This document shows positions 45,732 to 54,247 of a stretch of 64,000 nucleotides of DNA, piece after piece. Source of the DNA: Pseudomonas sp. PDM04 (GTDB lineage Bacteria; Pseudomonadota; Gammaproteobacteria; Pseudomonadales; Pseudomonadaceae); assembly GCF_014851765.1 (NCBI RefSeq), contig NZ_JACVAI010000008.1, positions 62,001-126,000 of the forward strand, given 5' to 3'. Numbering within the stretch: the first letter of the stretch is position 1; each line of letters begins with the position of its first letter. The notes under the pieces are model-generated. The model made no database searches and was not told the DNA's origin. It worked only from the letters and a program-made list of their open reading frames with translations. The translations under genes were made by a program, and so were the position numbers.

Positions 45732-46706
45732 TCAGTCTGACGCCGCGACCCGCGCAAACCCTTCACGAATCTTCTCCTGCGGCAAATCGTCGGCGATGAA
45801 CACGATCACGCTTTCCCGTGTCTCGCCTTCCTCCCACTCCGTATCCCAATCGAAACCGTACAGCTTCAGCACGCCCTGGAACACCATGCGTCGCGGCTCG
45901 CCCTGGATGTTCAATACCCCTTTGTAGCGCAGCAATTGCTTGCCGTGGTCTTCGAGCAGCTCGTTCATGAACTCGCTGAGTTTGTCGATATCCAGCGGCT
46001 TGTCGGTGCGCAGCACCAGGCTGGAGATGCGATCGACCGAAGGTGTCGAACTGACCGGACGCAAACTGACGCCGCCCCCGAGGTCGGCATTGAGATTGAA
46101 CCCACGCACATCGAGCAATTCCGCCAGATCGATCTTGCCATGATCCACCAGTCGAATCGGTGCGCGGCGGTTGATGCGGGTCAGGCGCTCGCTCAGGGCG
46201 TTGAACGTCGGTTCGTCCACCAGATCGCGCTTGCTCACCAGCAGTCGGTCGGCGAAGCCGATCTGCGCCTGGGCGATGGTCTGGGCCAGGTGCACATCGG
46301 CGTGAGCGGCGTCGACCAGGGTGATGATGCCGTCGAGGATGTAACGCTCACGCAATTCCTCGTCGATGAAGAAGGTTTGCGCCACCGGCGCCGGATCCGC
46401 CAGGCCGGTGCACTCGATCACCAGGCGGTCAAAGGCGAGCTCGCCGCTGTCCAGACGTTCAAGCAGCAGGTACAGCGCTTTGGTCAAATCCGTGTGGATG
46501 GTGCAGCAGACGCAGCCGTTGGACAGCGTCATCACTTGCACCGGCTCGTCGCCCAACAGCTGGGTGTCGATGCCGGCGTCACTGAATTCGTTTTCGATCA
46601 CCGCAATTTTCAGGCCGTGCTCGGCCTTGAGCAGGTGACGCAGCAGCGTGGTTTTGCCGGCGCCGAGGAAACCGCTCAGGATCGTGACGGGAATGGGAGA
46701 GGACAA
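45732..46706 (-). CDS. yjiA: CobW/COG0523-family GTPase (YjiA-like metal chaperone)
   Basis: 324 residues. Walker A GFLGAGKTTLL, the family metal motif GCVCCTI (CxCC), ECTGLADP and SKRDLVD are present, with a C-terminal CobW domain. These G3E GTPases deliver or sense metals such as Zn, Co or Ni; the metal is not evident. The gene lies beside ybdD and cstA as in E. coli, where yjiA follows the pyruvate transporter gene btsT and the small yjiX. No Zur box was seen upstream; a REPIN lies there. Confidence 0.88.
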   Translation of the reverse strand: MSSPIPVTILSGFLGAGKTTLLRHLLKAEHGLKIAVIENEFSDAGIDTQLLGDEPVQVMTLSNGCVCCTIHTDLTKALYLLLERLDSGELAFDRLVIECTGLADPAPVAQTFFIDEELRERYILDGIITLVDAAHADVHLAQTIAQAQIGFADRLLVSKRDLVDEPTFNALSERLTRINRRAPIRLVDHGKIDLAELLDVRGFNLNADLGGGVSLRPVSSTPSVDRISSLVLRTDKPLDIDKLSEFMNELLEDHGKQLLRYKGVLNIQGEPRRMVFQGVLKLYGFDWDTEWEEGETRESVIVFIADDLPQEKIREGFARVAASD

Positions 46707-46744
46707 AGGCGAGTCTCCTGTCTTCAGGGTTCAATACTAAACAA

Positions 46745-46836
46745 ATGTGGGAGCGAGCCTGCTCGCGATAACGATGTGTCAGTCGAGAGTGATGTTGACT
46801 GACATATCGCCATCGCGAGCAGGCTCGCTCCCACAG
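46745..46836. repeat. REPIN: two inverted REP elements
   Basis: REP copies at 46745-46775 and 46803-46836 in opposite orientation (TGTGGGAGCGAGCCTGCTCG and GCGAGCAGGCTCGCTCCCAC). They are almost perfect complements, with a 27-base middle. Confidence 0.9.
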
Positions 46837-46869
46837 TTTTTTGCCTTGCATCATGACCCGCTCAGCGGA

Positions 46870-47067
46870 TCAACAGCACTTCGGCCCACCCTTGCCACCG
46901 TAACGGGCTTCCTGGCGTTCCCGAAAGAACATCTCGTAGCTCATCACCGGTTTGTCCGGGTGTTTGCTCTGCATATGCTCGACGTAGGTGTCGTAGTCGG
47001 GCATGCCGACCATCAGGCGTGCAGCCTGCCCAAGGTATTTACCCAGGCGACTCAGGTCATTGAACAT
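46870..47067 (-). CDS. YbdD/YjiX-family small protein
   Basis: 65 residues with the family pattern LGQAARLMVGMPDYDTYVEHMQ and FFRERQEARYG, and a Cys-Cys end. This family always follows CstA-type transporters and is thought to aid pyruvate or peptide uptake. Here it is 16 bases after cstA, clearly the same transcript. Confidence 0.92.
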   Translation of the reverse strand: MFNDLSRLGKYLGQAARLMVGMPDYDTYVEHMQSKHPDKPVMSYEMFFRERQEARYGGKGGPKCC

Positions 47068-47082
47068 GCTGCACTCCTCGAT

Positions 47083-49149
47083 TTACGCATCCGGCAGGGC
47101 CTGGAAGGGTGCTTCTTTATCCGTACGCTCTTTGGTGCCCCAGGCGGCAATACCGACCTTGAGCGCGTAGAACAGGATACTGAAGACCACGAACAGGAAC
47201 AGCGCGGTCAGCGTGGCGTTGGTGTAGGCGTTGAAGATCACGTGCTGCATCTGCTCGACGCTCTTGGCCGGTGCCAGCACCTGACCGTTGGCCAGCGCAT
47301 CGCTGTATTTCTTCGCCAGCGACAGGAAGCCGATCGCCGGGTTGGCATCGAACAGCTTGATGAAACCGGCGGTGGAGGTGCAGATCAGCAGCCAGACCGC
47401 AGGCAGCATGGTCACCCAGACATAGCGCTGGCGCTTCATCTTGATCAGCACGACAGTGCCGAGCATCAGCGCGATACCGGCCAGCATCTGGTTGGAGATG
47501 CCGAACAGTGGCCACAGGGTGTTGATGCCGCCCAATGGATCGATCACGCCCTGGTACAGCAACCAGCCCCACATGGCCACACAACCGGCGGTGGCGATCA
47601 GGTTGGCGGTCCAGGATTCGGTGCGTTTCAGCGCCGGGACGAAGGAACCGAGCAGGTCCTGAAGCATGAAACGCCCGGCACGGGTGCCGGCATCCACGGC
47701 GGTCAGGATGAACAGCGCTTCGAACAGGATCGCGAAGTGGTACCAGAACGCCATGGTGTTTTCACCCGGCAGGACACTGTGCAGGATCTGCGCGATACCG
47801 ACCGCCAGGGTCGGCGCGCCGCCGGCACGGGCCAGGATGGTGGTTTCACCGATGTCCTTGGCCACGGCCTGCAGCGCTTCGGGGGTAATGGCGAAGCCCC
47901 AGCTGCTGACAGTCTGTGCCACGGCCACCACGTCACCACCAACCACCGCCGCCGGACTGTTCATGGCGAAGTACACGCCTGGCTCGATCACCGACGCGGC
48001 AACCATGGCCATGATGGCGACGAACGACTCCATCAGCATGCCGCCGTAACCGATGTAACGGGCGTTGGTTTCGTTATCCAGCAGTTTGGGCGTGGTGCCC
48101 GACGAGATCAGCGCGTGGAAACCGGACACCGCGCCACAGGCGATGGTGATGAACAGGAACGGGAACAGACCGCCCTTCCACACCGGACCGGTGCCGTCGA
48201 TGAACTGGGTCAGTGCCGGCATTTTCAGCTCGGGCATGGTCACCAGAATACCGATCGCCAGGGCGATGATGGTGCCGATTTTCAGGAACGTGGAGAGGTA
48301 GTCACGTGGAGCCAGGATCAGCCACACCGGCAATACCGCGGCCACGAAACCGTAACCGATCAACATCCAGGTGATTTGCACGCCGGTGAAGGTGAAGGCC
48401 TTGGCCCATACCGGATCGGCGGCAATCTGCCCGCCGAGCCAGATCGACCCGAGCAGCAACAGCACGCCGATCACCGAGATTTCGCCAATGCGACCCGGGC
48501 GGATATAGCGCATGTAGATGCCCATGAACATCGCGATCGGGATGGTCGCCATCACTGTGAAAATGCCCCACGGGCTCTCGGCCAGGGCCTTGACCACGAT
48601 CAGCGCCAGCACCGCGAGGATGATGATCATGATCAGGAAGCAGCCAAACAGCGCGATGGTGCCGGGAATACGGCCCATTTCTTCACGCACCATGTCGCCC
48701 AGGGAGCGACCGTTGCGGCGGGTGGAGAGGAACAGGACCATGAAGTCCTGCACCGCACCGGCCAGCACCACGCCGGCAATCAGCCACAGCGTGCCGGGCA
48801 GGTAGCCCATCTGCGCCGCCAGGACCGGACCGACCAGCGGCCCTGCGCCAGCGATGGCTGCGAAGTGGTGACCGAACAGGATGTGCTTGTTGGTCGGCAC
48901 ATAGTCCAGACCGTCGTTGTTGAGCACGGCAGGGGTGGCCCGTCGTGGATCGAGTTGCATCACATTGTTGGCGATGAACAGACTGTAGTAACGGTACGCG
49001 ACCAGGTAGATGGCCACGGCAGCGACCACAATCCACAAGGCGTTGATGGCCTCGCCTCGACGCAATGCCACGACGCCAAGGGCGCACGCTCCCACGATTG
49101 CCAGCAGCAGCCAGGGTATGTGGCGGAGCAGGCTATTGTTATTTTTCAT
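47083..49149 (-). CDS. cstA: CstA-family carbon starvation / pyruvate transporter
   Basis: 688 residues with about 16 to 18 membrane helices. Signatures are NKHILFGHHFAAIAGAGPLVGPVLAAQMG and VQDFMVLFLSTRRNGRSLG. The family includes CstA (peptides, pyruvate) and BtsT (pyruvate) of E. coli. The yjiX- and yjiA-like neighbours resemble the btsT locus. The substrate is therefore most likely pyruvate, though peptides are possible. Confidence 0.93.
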   Translation of the reverse strand: MKNNNSLLRHIPWLLLAIVGACALGVVALRRGEAINALWIVVAAVAIYLVAYRYYSLFIANNVMQLDPRRATPAVLNNDGLDYVPTNKHILFGHHFAAIAGAGPLVGPVLAAQMGYLPGTLWLIAGVVLAGAVQDFMVLFLSTRRNGRSLGDMVREEMGRIPGTIALFGCFLIMIIILAVLALIVVKALAESPWGIFTVMATIPIAMFMGIYMRYIRPGRIGEISVIGVLLLLGSIWLGGQIAADPVWAKAFTFTGVQITWMLIGYGFVAAVLPVWLILAPRDYLSTFLKIGTIIALAIGILVTMPELKMPALTQFIDGTGPVWKGGLFPFLFITIACGAVSGFHALISSGTTPKLLDNETNARYIGYGGMLMESFVAIMAMVAASVIEPGVYFAMNSPAAVVGGDVVAVAQTVSSWGFAITPEALQAVAKDIGETTILARAGGAPTLAVGIAQILHSVLPGENTMAFWYHFAILFEALFILTAVDAGTRAGRFMLQDLLGSFVPALKRTESWTANLIATAGCVAMWGWLLYQGVIDPLGGINTLWPLFGISNQMLAGIALMLGTVVLIKMKRQRYVWVTMLPAVWLLICTSTAGFIKLFDANPAIGFLSLAKKYSDALANGQVLAPAKSVEQMQHVIFNAYTNATLTALFLFVVFSILFYALKVGIAAWGTKERTDKEAPFQALPDA

Positions 49150-49308
49150 TTTTTAATTCCAGCCAGGGTGGACAAGAAAGACAGCCACCCCGAGTTTAGC
49201 TCTCCTGACGCCAAAGACCATACCCCACATTGGTCTAGCCGCCGCTCCCGGCTGGCAGGCTGTCACAAGGGGGGTCTATAGTCAGCGAACCCATCCGAGG
49301 ATTGCGCC

Positions 49309-49677
49309 ATGAGCGAGCACCCTGCCGATCGCCGCCGTTTCAAACGAATTGCGTTCGATGCCCGAACAGAGCTGATCCAGGGGCCCTTCATCTGGCCTGT
49401 GAAACTGATCGACCTGTCACTCAAGGGTTTGCTGGTCGAGTGCCCCGAACCGTGGCTGGGCAATCGGGAACAGGATTTTTCCGTGGACATTCATTTGAGC
49501 GACGACGTCGACATCAGGATGGATGTGCAATTGACCCATGAAGACCACGGCCAACTCGGTTTCGTGTGCCGGCACATCAGCCTGGAGTCGATCGAACGAC
49601 TGCGGCGCCTGATCGAGTTCAACCTGGGTGATCCTGAGGAACTCGAACGCGAGCTCGGCGCACTGATCGAGGCCTGA
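49309..49677 (+). CDS. mapZ: PilZ-domain cyclic-di-GMP receptor MapZ
   Basis: 122 residues, a single PilZ domain. The binding motifs are RRRFKR (RxxxR, Arg9 and Arg13) and DLSLKG (D/NxSxxG, Asp35, Ser37, Gly40). The end LRRLIEFNLGDPEELERELGAL resembles PA4608 of P. aeruginosa, the MapZ adaptor that, bound to cyclic-di-GMP, inhibits the chemotaxis methyltransferase CheR1. Position next to radA also fits. It lies 5 kb from morA, a candidate source and sink of the same messenger. Confidence 0.9.
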   Translation: MSEHPADRRRFKRIAFDARTELIQGPFIWPVKLIDLSLKGLLVECPEPWLGNREQDFSVDIHLSDDVDIRMDVQLTHEDHGQLGFVCRHISLESIERLRRLIEFNLGDPEELERELGALIEA

Positions 49678-49684
49678 AAGATCC

Positions 49685-49775
49685 TGTGGGAGCGAGCCTG
49701 CTCGCGAAAAGGCCGGTACGCCTGTAAAGAGCTTCGGCGACTGCAATATCACCTTCGCGAGCAGGCTCGCTCCCA
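49685..49775. repeat. REPIN: two inverted REP elements
   Basis: REP copies at 49685-49711 and 49749-49775 (TGTGGGAGCGAGCCTGCTCG and GCGAGCAGGCTCGCTCCCA) in the gap between mapZ and radA, which are convergent. Confidence 0.9.
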
Positions 49776-49811
49776 GCGTTTCATCCCTTCACGGCCTGGC
49801 TCGGCCTTCAG

Positions 49812-51179
49812 CTATTCGAACAAGGCGTCGAGGGCCTGCTCCAGACGGGTGACCGCAATGATCTGCAACCCTGGCGGCGCCTCCTTGGGCGCGTTGCCCT
49901 TGGGCACAATGGCACGTTTGAAACCGTGCTTGGCGGCTTCTTTCAAACGCTCCTGACCACTTGGCACGGGGCGAACCTCGCCAGACAGGCCGACCTCGCC
50001 GAACACCAGCAGGTCATGGGGCAATGGCCGGTTGCGCAAACTGGACATGACCGCCGCCATCAGCGCCAGGTCGGAAGCGGTTTCCAGCACCTTCACCCCA
50101 CCGACCACGTTGAGAAACACGTCCTGGTCGTGGGTGGGAATGCCGCCATGGCGGTGCAGGACCGCCAGCAGCATGGCCAGTCGATTCTGATCCAGCCCCA
50201 GCGTAACCCGGCGCGGGTTGGCCAGATGGCTGTCATCCACCAGCGCCTGGACTTCCACCAGCATCGGCCGGGTGCCTTCCCACGTCGCCATGACCACACT
50301 GCCCGGCACTTCTTCCTGAGCGCGAGTCAGAAAAATCGCCGACGGGTTGGAAACTTCCTTCAAGCCCTTGTCCGTCATGCCGAACACGCCCAGCTCGTTG
50401 ACCGCACCGAAACGATTCTTCACCGCCCGCAGCAGGCGCAGGCGTCCATCGGACTCACCCTCGAAATACAGCACGGTGTCGACCATATGCTCCAGCACCC
50501 GTGGTCCGGCCAGGGCCCCCTCCTTGGTCACGTGGCCGACCAGGAAAATCGCCGTGCCACTCTGTTTGGCATAACGCACCAGCAGCGCCGCACTCTCGCG
50601 AACCTGGGAAACGCCGCCTGGCGCCGATTGCAGTTGCTCAGTGAAGATCGTCTGGATCGAGTCGATCACCATGACCCTGGGTTTTTCCACCCGGGCGGTA
50701 GCGATGATGGTTTCGATGCAGGTTTCGGTCATGACCCGCAGTTGGTCCTGGGGCAAACCCAGGCGCCGTGCACGCATGGCCACTTGTTGCTGGGACTCTT
50801 CGCCCGTGACGTACAGGGCCGACATGTTCTTGGCGAGGTTGCACAGGGTTTGCAACAGAATGGTTGACTTGCCAATGCCCGGATCACCGCCGATGAGCAC
50901 CACGGAACCATCCACCAGGCCGCCGCCCAACACCCGGTCAAGCTCGCCGGATGCCGTGGAAAAGCGCGGGATTTCCTCGACACTGACTTCTGCCAGGGTC
51001 TTGATCTGGGCCTGCTGGCCGGCCCAGCCGGTGCGGCCACTGGGCGCTGCGGCCCCGCCACTTTCGACCATGGTTTCGGTCAGGGTATTCCAGGCTCCGC
51101 ACTCTGCGCACTGGCCGGCCCACTTGGGGAACGTTGCGCCACACTCGGTGCAGCCATACATGCGTTTGGCCTTGGCCAT
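49812..51179 (-). CDS. radA: DNA repair protein RadA
   Basis: 455 residues. It has a zinc finger CTECGATFPKWAGQCAEC, a RecA-like core with Walker A GGDPGIGKST, the RadA-specific KNRFG motif (AVKNRFGAVNE) and a C-terminal Lon-like domain (SGEVRPV, KRAIVPKGN). It promotes branch migration in recombination repair. The Met at 51179 (MAKAKRMYGC) is the usual start. Confidence 0.96.
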   Translation of the reverse strand: MAKAKRMYGCTECGATFPKWAGQCAECGAWNTLTETMVESGGAAAPSGRTGWAGQQAQIKTLAEVSVEEIPRFSTASGELDRVLGGGLVDGSVVLIGGDPGIGKSTILLQTLCNLAKNMSALYVTGEESQQQVAMRARRLGLPQDQLRVMTETCIETIIATARVEKPRVMVIDSIQTIFTEQLQSAPGGVSQVRESAALLVRYAKQSGTAIFLVGHVTKEGALAGPRVLEHMVDTVLYFEGESDGRLRLLRAVKNRFGAVNELGVFGMTDKGLKEVSNPSAIFLTRAQEEVPGSVVMATWEGTRPMLVEVQALVDDSHLANPRRVTLGLDQNRLAMLLAVLHRHGGIPTHDQDVFLNVVGGVKVLETASDLALMAAVMSSLRNRPLPHDLLVFGEVGLSGEVRPVPSGQERLKEAAKHGFKRAIVPKGNAPKEAPPGLQIIAVTRLEQALDALFE

Positions 51180-51774
51180 CTGAACTCCCGGCAAAAAACG
51201 CGATGATAGCTCAGCTGGACTGAATCGGCGCGTCGACGACAGACAGGCGATGTTTAATAGCAACACATGAATAACAATGAGCGAACCGCCAACTTATTTG
51301 ATTGGCATCTCGAAAAACAATCACTGTTCAAGGAGACATTCATTCAACACCGACAAAAAGCTGTACAAACATTTTTGATACTACGAAGCCATGTACAAAA
51401 AACTGCAAACTTTTAATGTTTGAAAAAAGCGCAACTCATTACTGGCAATTTAGTGGCAACCCTATCTATTACCAACCATTAGCAATCCCATACTTTCATA
51501 TGTAAAAATTTGTATCGAGATAACCACCTTTACAACAATCCAACTCTCCACTCCGTTTTTCAGCGATTGCAACTTCTTCCCCGCTTCAAGTAAATCTGCA
51601 GCCCCTTACCCATTGCGCAGTCCATCAATGCTCGCGCCAGGCGGATGATTCGTAAACTTTTTCCCGCAAGGCCGGTCGACTGCAGGCAGTCTCTGTAAGC
51701 AGTTGTTTCGAGCGAGAAGCCTGTCGCTGGCTTACACTGCGTAACCAACCTCATCTGTAACAAGGAAACAACCT
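51180..51774. other. 595-base AT-rich intergenic gap between radA and mscL
   Basis: From about 51265 to 51560 the sequence is clearly AT-richer than the flanks, with poly-A stretches. No frame has a convincing protein: a 67-codon plus-strand frame from TTG at 51302 lacks a ribosome site and looks like noise. The gap should hold the divergent promoters of radA and mscL. A small RNA is possible but nothing in the sequence shows one. Confidence 0.5.
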
Positions 51775-52191
51775 ATGGGCGTGATCAGTGAGTTCAAGGC
51801 CTTCGCGGTCAAAGGCAACGTGGTTGACATGGCGGTCGGTATCATCATCGGCGCCGCTTTCGGCAAGATCGTGTCGTCGTTCGTCGGCGACGTGATCATG
51901 CCGCCCCTCGGGCTGCTGATTGGCGGCGTGGATTTCAGCGACCTTGCCGTGACGCTCAAGGCCGCCGAAGGGGCCGCCCCCGCCGTGGTGCTGGCTTACG
52001 GCAAATTCATCCAGAGCGTGATCGACTTCATCATCGTCGCGTTTGCGATTTTCATGGGGGTCAAGGCCATCAACCGCTTGAAGCGCGAAGAGGCTGTCGC
52101 GCCAACCCTGCCGCCTGTTCCAACCAAGGAAGAGGAGCTGCTGGGGGAAATTCGCGATCTGCTCAAAGCGCAGAATCAACGGCCCGAGTAA
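51775..52191 (+). CDS. mscL: Large-conductance mechanosensitive channel MscL
   Basis: 138 residues, two membrane helices: MGVISEFKAFAVKGNVVDMAVGIIIGAAFGKIVSSFVGDVIMP is the family's N-terminal half, with FIQSVIDFIIVAFAIFMGVKAIN the second helix and a charged C-terminal helix. It opens on hypo-osmotic shock. It starts with ATG after AAGGAAAC. Confidence 0.98.
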   Translation: MGVISEFKAFAVKGNVVDMAVGIIIGAAFGKIVSSFVGDVIMPPLGLLIGGVDFSDLAVTLKAAEGAAPAVVLAYGKFIQSVIDFIIVAFAIFMGVKAINRLKREEAVAPTLPPVPTKEEELLGEIRDLLKAQNQRPE

Positions 52192-52204
52192 CGGCCGCTG
52201 ACCC

Positions 52205-52232
52205 AAACGGCGCCTTCGGGGCGCCGTTTTTC
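52205..52232 (+). terminator. Rho-independent terminator of mscL
   Basis: AAACGGCGCC and GGCGCCGTTT with a TTCGG loop, then a T-run, 14 bases after the stop. Confidence 0.92.
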
Positions 52233-53009
52233 TTACCAGTAGTTTTCCACAGCCACCTGTCCGGGACGTCGGCTCAGGCTCAAACTCATGTCGCGCTGTT
52301 TCAGCAGCTTGCGCGTGTCATCGATCATCTGCGGGTTACCGCAGAGCATGACCCTGGAATGCTCGGCCGTCATGGCCACGCCCGCCACCCGCTCCAGTTC
52401 GCCATTGTACAGCAGCGTGGTGATCCGGCCGTTCAAGGCTCCCGGGTGCTGCTCGCGGGTCACGGTGGGGATGAACTGCAACTTGTGCGCGTATTCGGCC
52501 AGGTAGTCTCGCTGCGCCAGCCCCGCGATCAGCGCCTGATAAGCCAGCTCAGCGGCTTCACGTACGCTGTAGACGAGAATGATCCGTTCGAATCGTTCCC
52601 ACACCTCGAAATCCTGCAGGATCGACAGAAACGGCGCGACCCCGGTGCCTGTGGATAACAGCCAGAGATCTTGCCCGTCGACGAAACGGTCGAGCGTCAG
52701 ATAGCCAAAGGCCTGGCGTTCGACCAGCAATGTATCGCCCACGCCCAGGCGACTGAGTTCACTGGTGAACTCGCCCCCCGGCACCACGATGGAGAAGAAC
52801 TCGAGGAATTCGTCATGAGGCGAGGACACCATGGAATAGGCCCGCCATACCGTACTGCCATCCGCCTTGGTAACCCCCAGCCGGGCGAATTGACCTGCAC
52901 GGAAACGAAAGCCCGGATCCCGTGTCGTGCGCAACGTGAACAGGTTGGGGGTTAACGGCCGGACATCGAGCAGGGTCTGCCGGGTGAATTTTTCTGCGCT
53001 GGCGGTCAT
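52233..53009 (-). CDS. fpr: Ferredoxin-NADP(+) reductase
   Basis: 258 residues, FAD- and NADP-binding FNR fold: FRAGQFARLGV, the FAD motif RAYSMVSSP, GTGVAPFLSIL for NADP, and CGNPQMIDD near the end, ending ENYW. The terminal Trp matches the FprB-like reductases of pseudomonads. These supply electrons to ferredoxins or flavodoxins. The Met at 53009 (MTASAEKF) gives a normal N-terminus. A second fpr elsewhere in the genome is likely. Confidence 0.88.
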   Translation of the reverse strand: MTASAEKFTRQTLLDVRPLTPNLFTLRTTRDPGFRFRAGQFARLGVTKADGSTVWRAYSMVSSPHDEFLEFFSIVVPGGEFTSELSRLGVGDTLLVERQAFGYLTLDRFVDGQDLWLLSTGTGVAPFLSILQDFEVWERFERIILVYSVREAAELAYQALIAGLAQRDYLAEYAHKLQFIPTVTREQHPGALNGRITTLLYNGELERVAGVAMTAEHSRVMLCGNPQMIDDTRKLLKQRDMSLSLSRRPGQVAVENYW

Positions 53010-53080
53010 GGGGGGCTCCATTGGACAGGTCGCTCCAGTGTCCCGCAAAGCACGCGAATTAAACACCCACCATTTGTAGT

Positions 53081-53137
53081 GTTTTTAAACCTCCACTAAC
53101 CCTCATAGTGCTTTTAAAACCTCCACTAACCCTCATA
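53081..53137. repeat. Tandem direct repeat, 30-base period
   Basis: Two 27-base copies (53081-53107 and 53111-53137) sharing TAAA-CCTCCACTAACCCTCATA with few differences; the next bases continue partly into a third. They lie upstream of fpr and of the LuxR-type gene and could be operator sites. Confidence 0.8.
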
Positions 53138-53243
53138 ACTGTTTCAAACATGCAACATGCATCTAGAGTTATTACTCAGTTAATTATTGACGCTTGGTAT
53201 TACCTGCAGACCAACATATTGTTTAATAGAACCGGATAGCTAG

Positions 53244-53261
53244 TTTGCCGATATCGGTAAA
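53244..53261. promoter_or_regulatory. Imperfect palindrome upstream of the LuxR-type gene
   Basis: TTT-G-CCGATATCGG-T-AAA. The 10-base core CCGATATCGG is perfect. The size (18 bases) suits a LuxR-family operator, but it does not match the classical lux or las box. It lies about 100 bases before the gene. Confidence 0.4.
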
Positions 53262-53363
53262 GCCAAAAAATCTCAATCGTATGTAAGAACCATCCTACAA
53301 TCCACCACGTGCAGGATCCTGGATCCAAGGACACTTAATAAAAATGATGTGTGGAGAAACGAG

Positions 53364-54089
53364 ATGGAACGATGGAAGGAGGCTCAACTTACTCACCTGT
53401 CGTGCACGACGGATATCGATTCCGCTTATCGCATTGCCCTCGGCTTTGCGAAGAATATCGGATTCAAATTTTTTGCCTTTTCAACCACCTACAAAACCAG
53501 AAACAATCAGTTGAACACTATTGGGCGTCACAACTTCCCGGCAGGATGGAACACGGGGCATGCGCACGAGAACTTCTCGATTGATCCAGCAATAGCACAT
53601 TGCAATCACTCCATGCTGCCGATTGTCTGGAGCGAACAACTGTTCGCCAAGACACCCGCATTGTGGGAGGCGCTCGAAGCGCAAGGGATTCAACATGGCT
53701 GGTCGCAAGCGCTGCATGATGAGGAAAGCGGCTTGTGCAGCGTTCTGAGTCTGGCCAGAAGCCATTGCCCGATCAACCCGTTGGAGCTTTATGAAAACCT
53801 GGGATTTTCCGTTTTCATGGGTCGCCATCTGCATCAGTTGGTCATGCAGTCGCTGCCCAGGAAACCGCCCGTCCCGCACCTGTCGCCTCGCGAAATCGAC
53901 GTACTGGAACTGGCGGCAGCGGGCAAGACGGCTGACGAGAGCGCGAGAATTCTCAATCTGAGTTCGCGCACGATCCATTTCCACATTCAGAGCGCAATCG
54001 TAAAACTCGGCGTCAACAACAAGATTTCGGCCATCATCGCGGCCATCAAGGCGGGCTACCTCAATAGCCCCGCGATCCCTGGCGGATGA
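53364..54089 (+). CDS. LuxR-family solo regulator with autoinducer-binding-like domain
   Basis: 241 residues. An N-terminal autoinducer-binding-like domain (Trp62, Asp74, Pro75 and Trp89 in FPAGWN, SIDPAI and LPIVW) is followed by a C-terminal GerE/LuxR helix-turn-helix (LSPREIDVLELAAAGKTADESARI...SSRTIHFHI, about 176-225). The conserved Tyr following Trp62 is not at the expected spacing; His66 is nearest. I chose the ATG at 53364, with GGAG 8 bases upstream, over a GTG at 53349. No LuxI synthase lies nearby, so it is a solo. It is AT-richer than its neighbours. PsoR-type solos of plant-associated pseudomonads are one possibility, not shown. Confidence 0.85.
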   Translation: MERWKEAQLTHLSCTTDIDSAYRIALGFAKNIGFKFFAFSTTYKTRNNQLNTIGRHNFPAGWNTGHAHENFSIDPAIAHCNHSMLPIVWSEQLFAKTPALWEALEAQGIQHGWSQALHDEESGLCSVLSLARSHCPINPLELYENLGFSVFMGRHLHQLVMQSLPRKPPVPHLSPREIDVLELAAAGKTADESARILNLSSRTIHFHIQSAIVKLGVNNKISAIIAAIKAGYLNSPAIPGG

Positions 54090-54247
54090 AAACCTGCAAG
54101 TAATCCAGAGGAAAAAAAAGTACCATTTGCGACGCCTCCAGAGTGTTGAGCGTGTCACCTTTCACGACGCAGTACACTCGGACGGTTTCGCCCGCTACAA
54201 CGCCCCTGGGCCGCGGGATACCCGTTGATTACCCAGAGCCCCACCCC

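Larger units (their letters stand above)
53010..53363. other. 354-base divergent gap with repeats and a palindrome
   Basis: AT-richer region between fpr and the LuxR-type gene. It holds a tandem direct repeat (53081-53137), an 18-base imperfect palindrome (53244-53261) and CAGGATCCTG at 53312-53321. It must contain the promoters of both genes. No gene is supported. Confidence 0.65.

Noticed and set aside
46747..49281. An 844-codon plus-strand frame opposite ybdD and cstA
   Set aside because: It is a shadow of the membrane transporter; its His/Asp/Gln-rich composition matches the complement of hydrophobic codons.
51302..51505. A 67-codon plus-strand reading frame in the AT-rich gap
   Set aside because: It starts with TTG, has no ribosome site and its composition is that of noise in AT-rich DNA.
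53312..53326. CAGGATCCTGGATCC as a possible operator
   Set aside because: It is a short palindrome that arises often by chance; the CCGATATCGG palindrome is better placed and longer.
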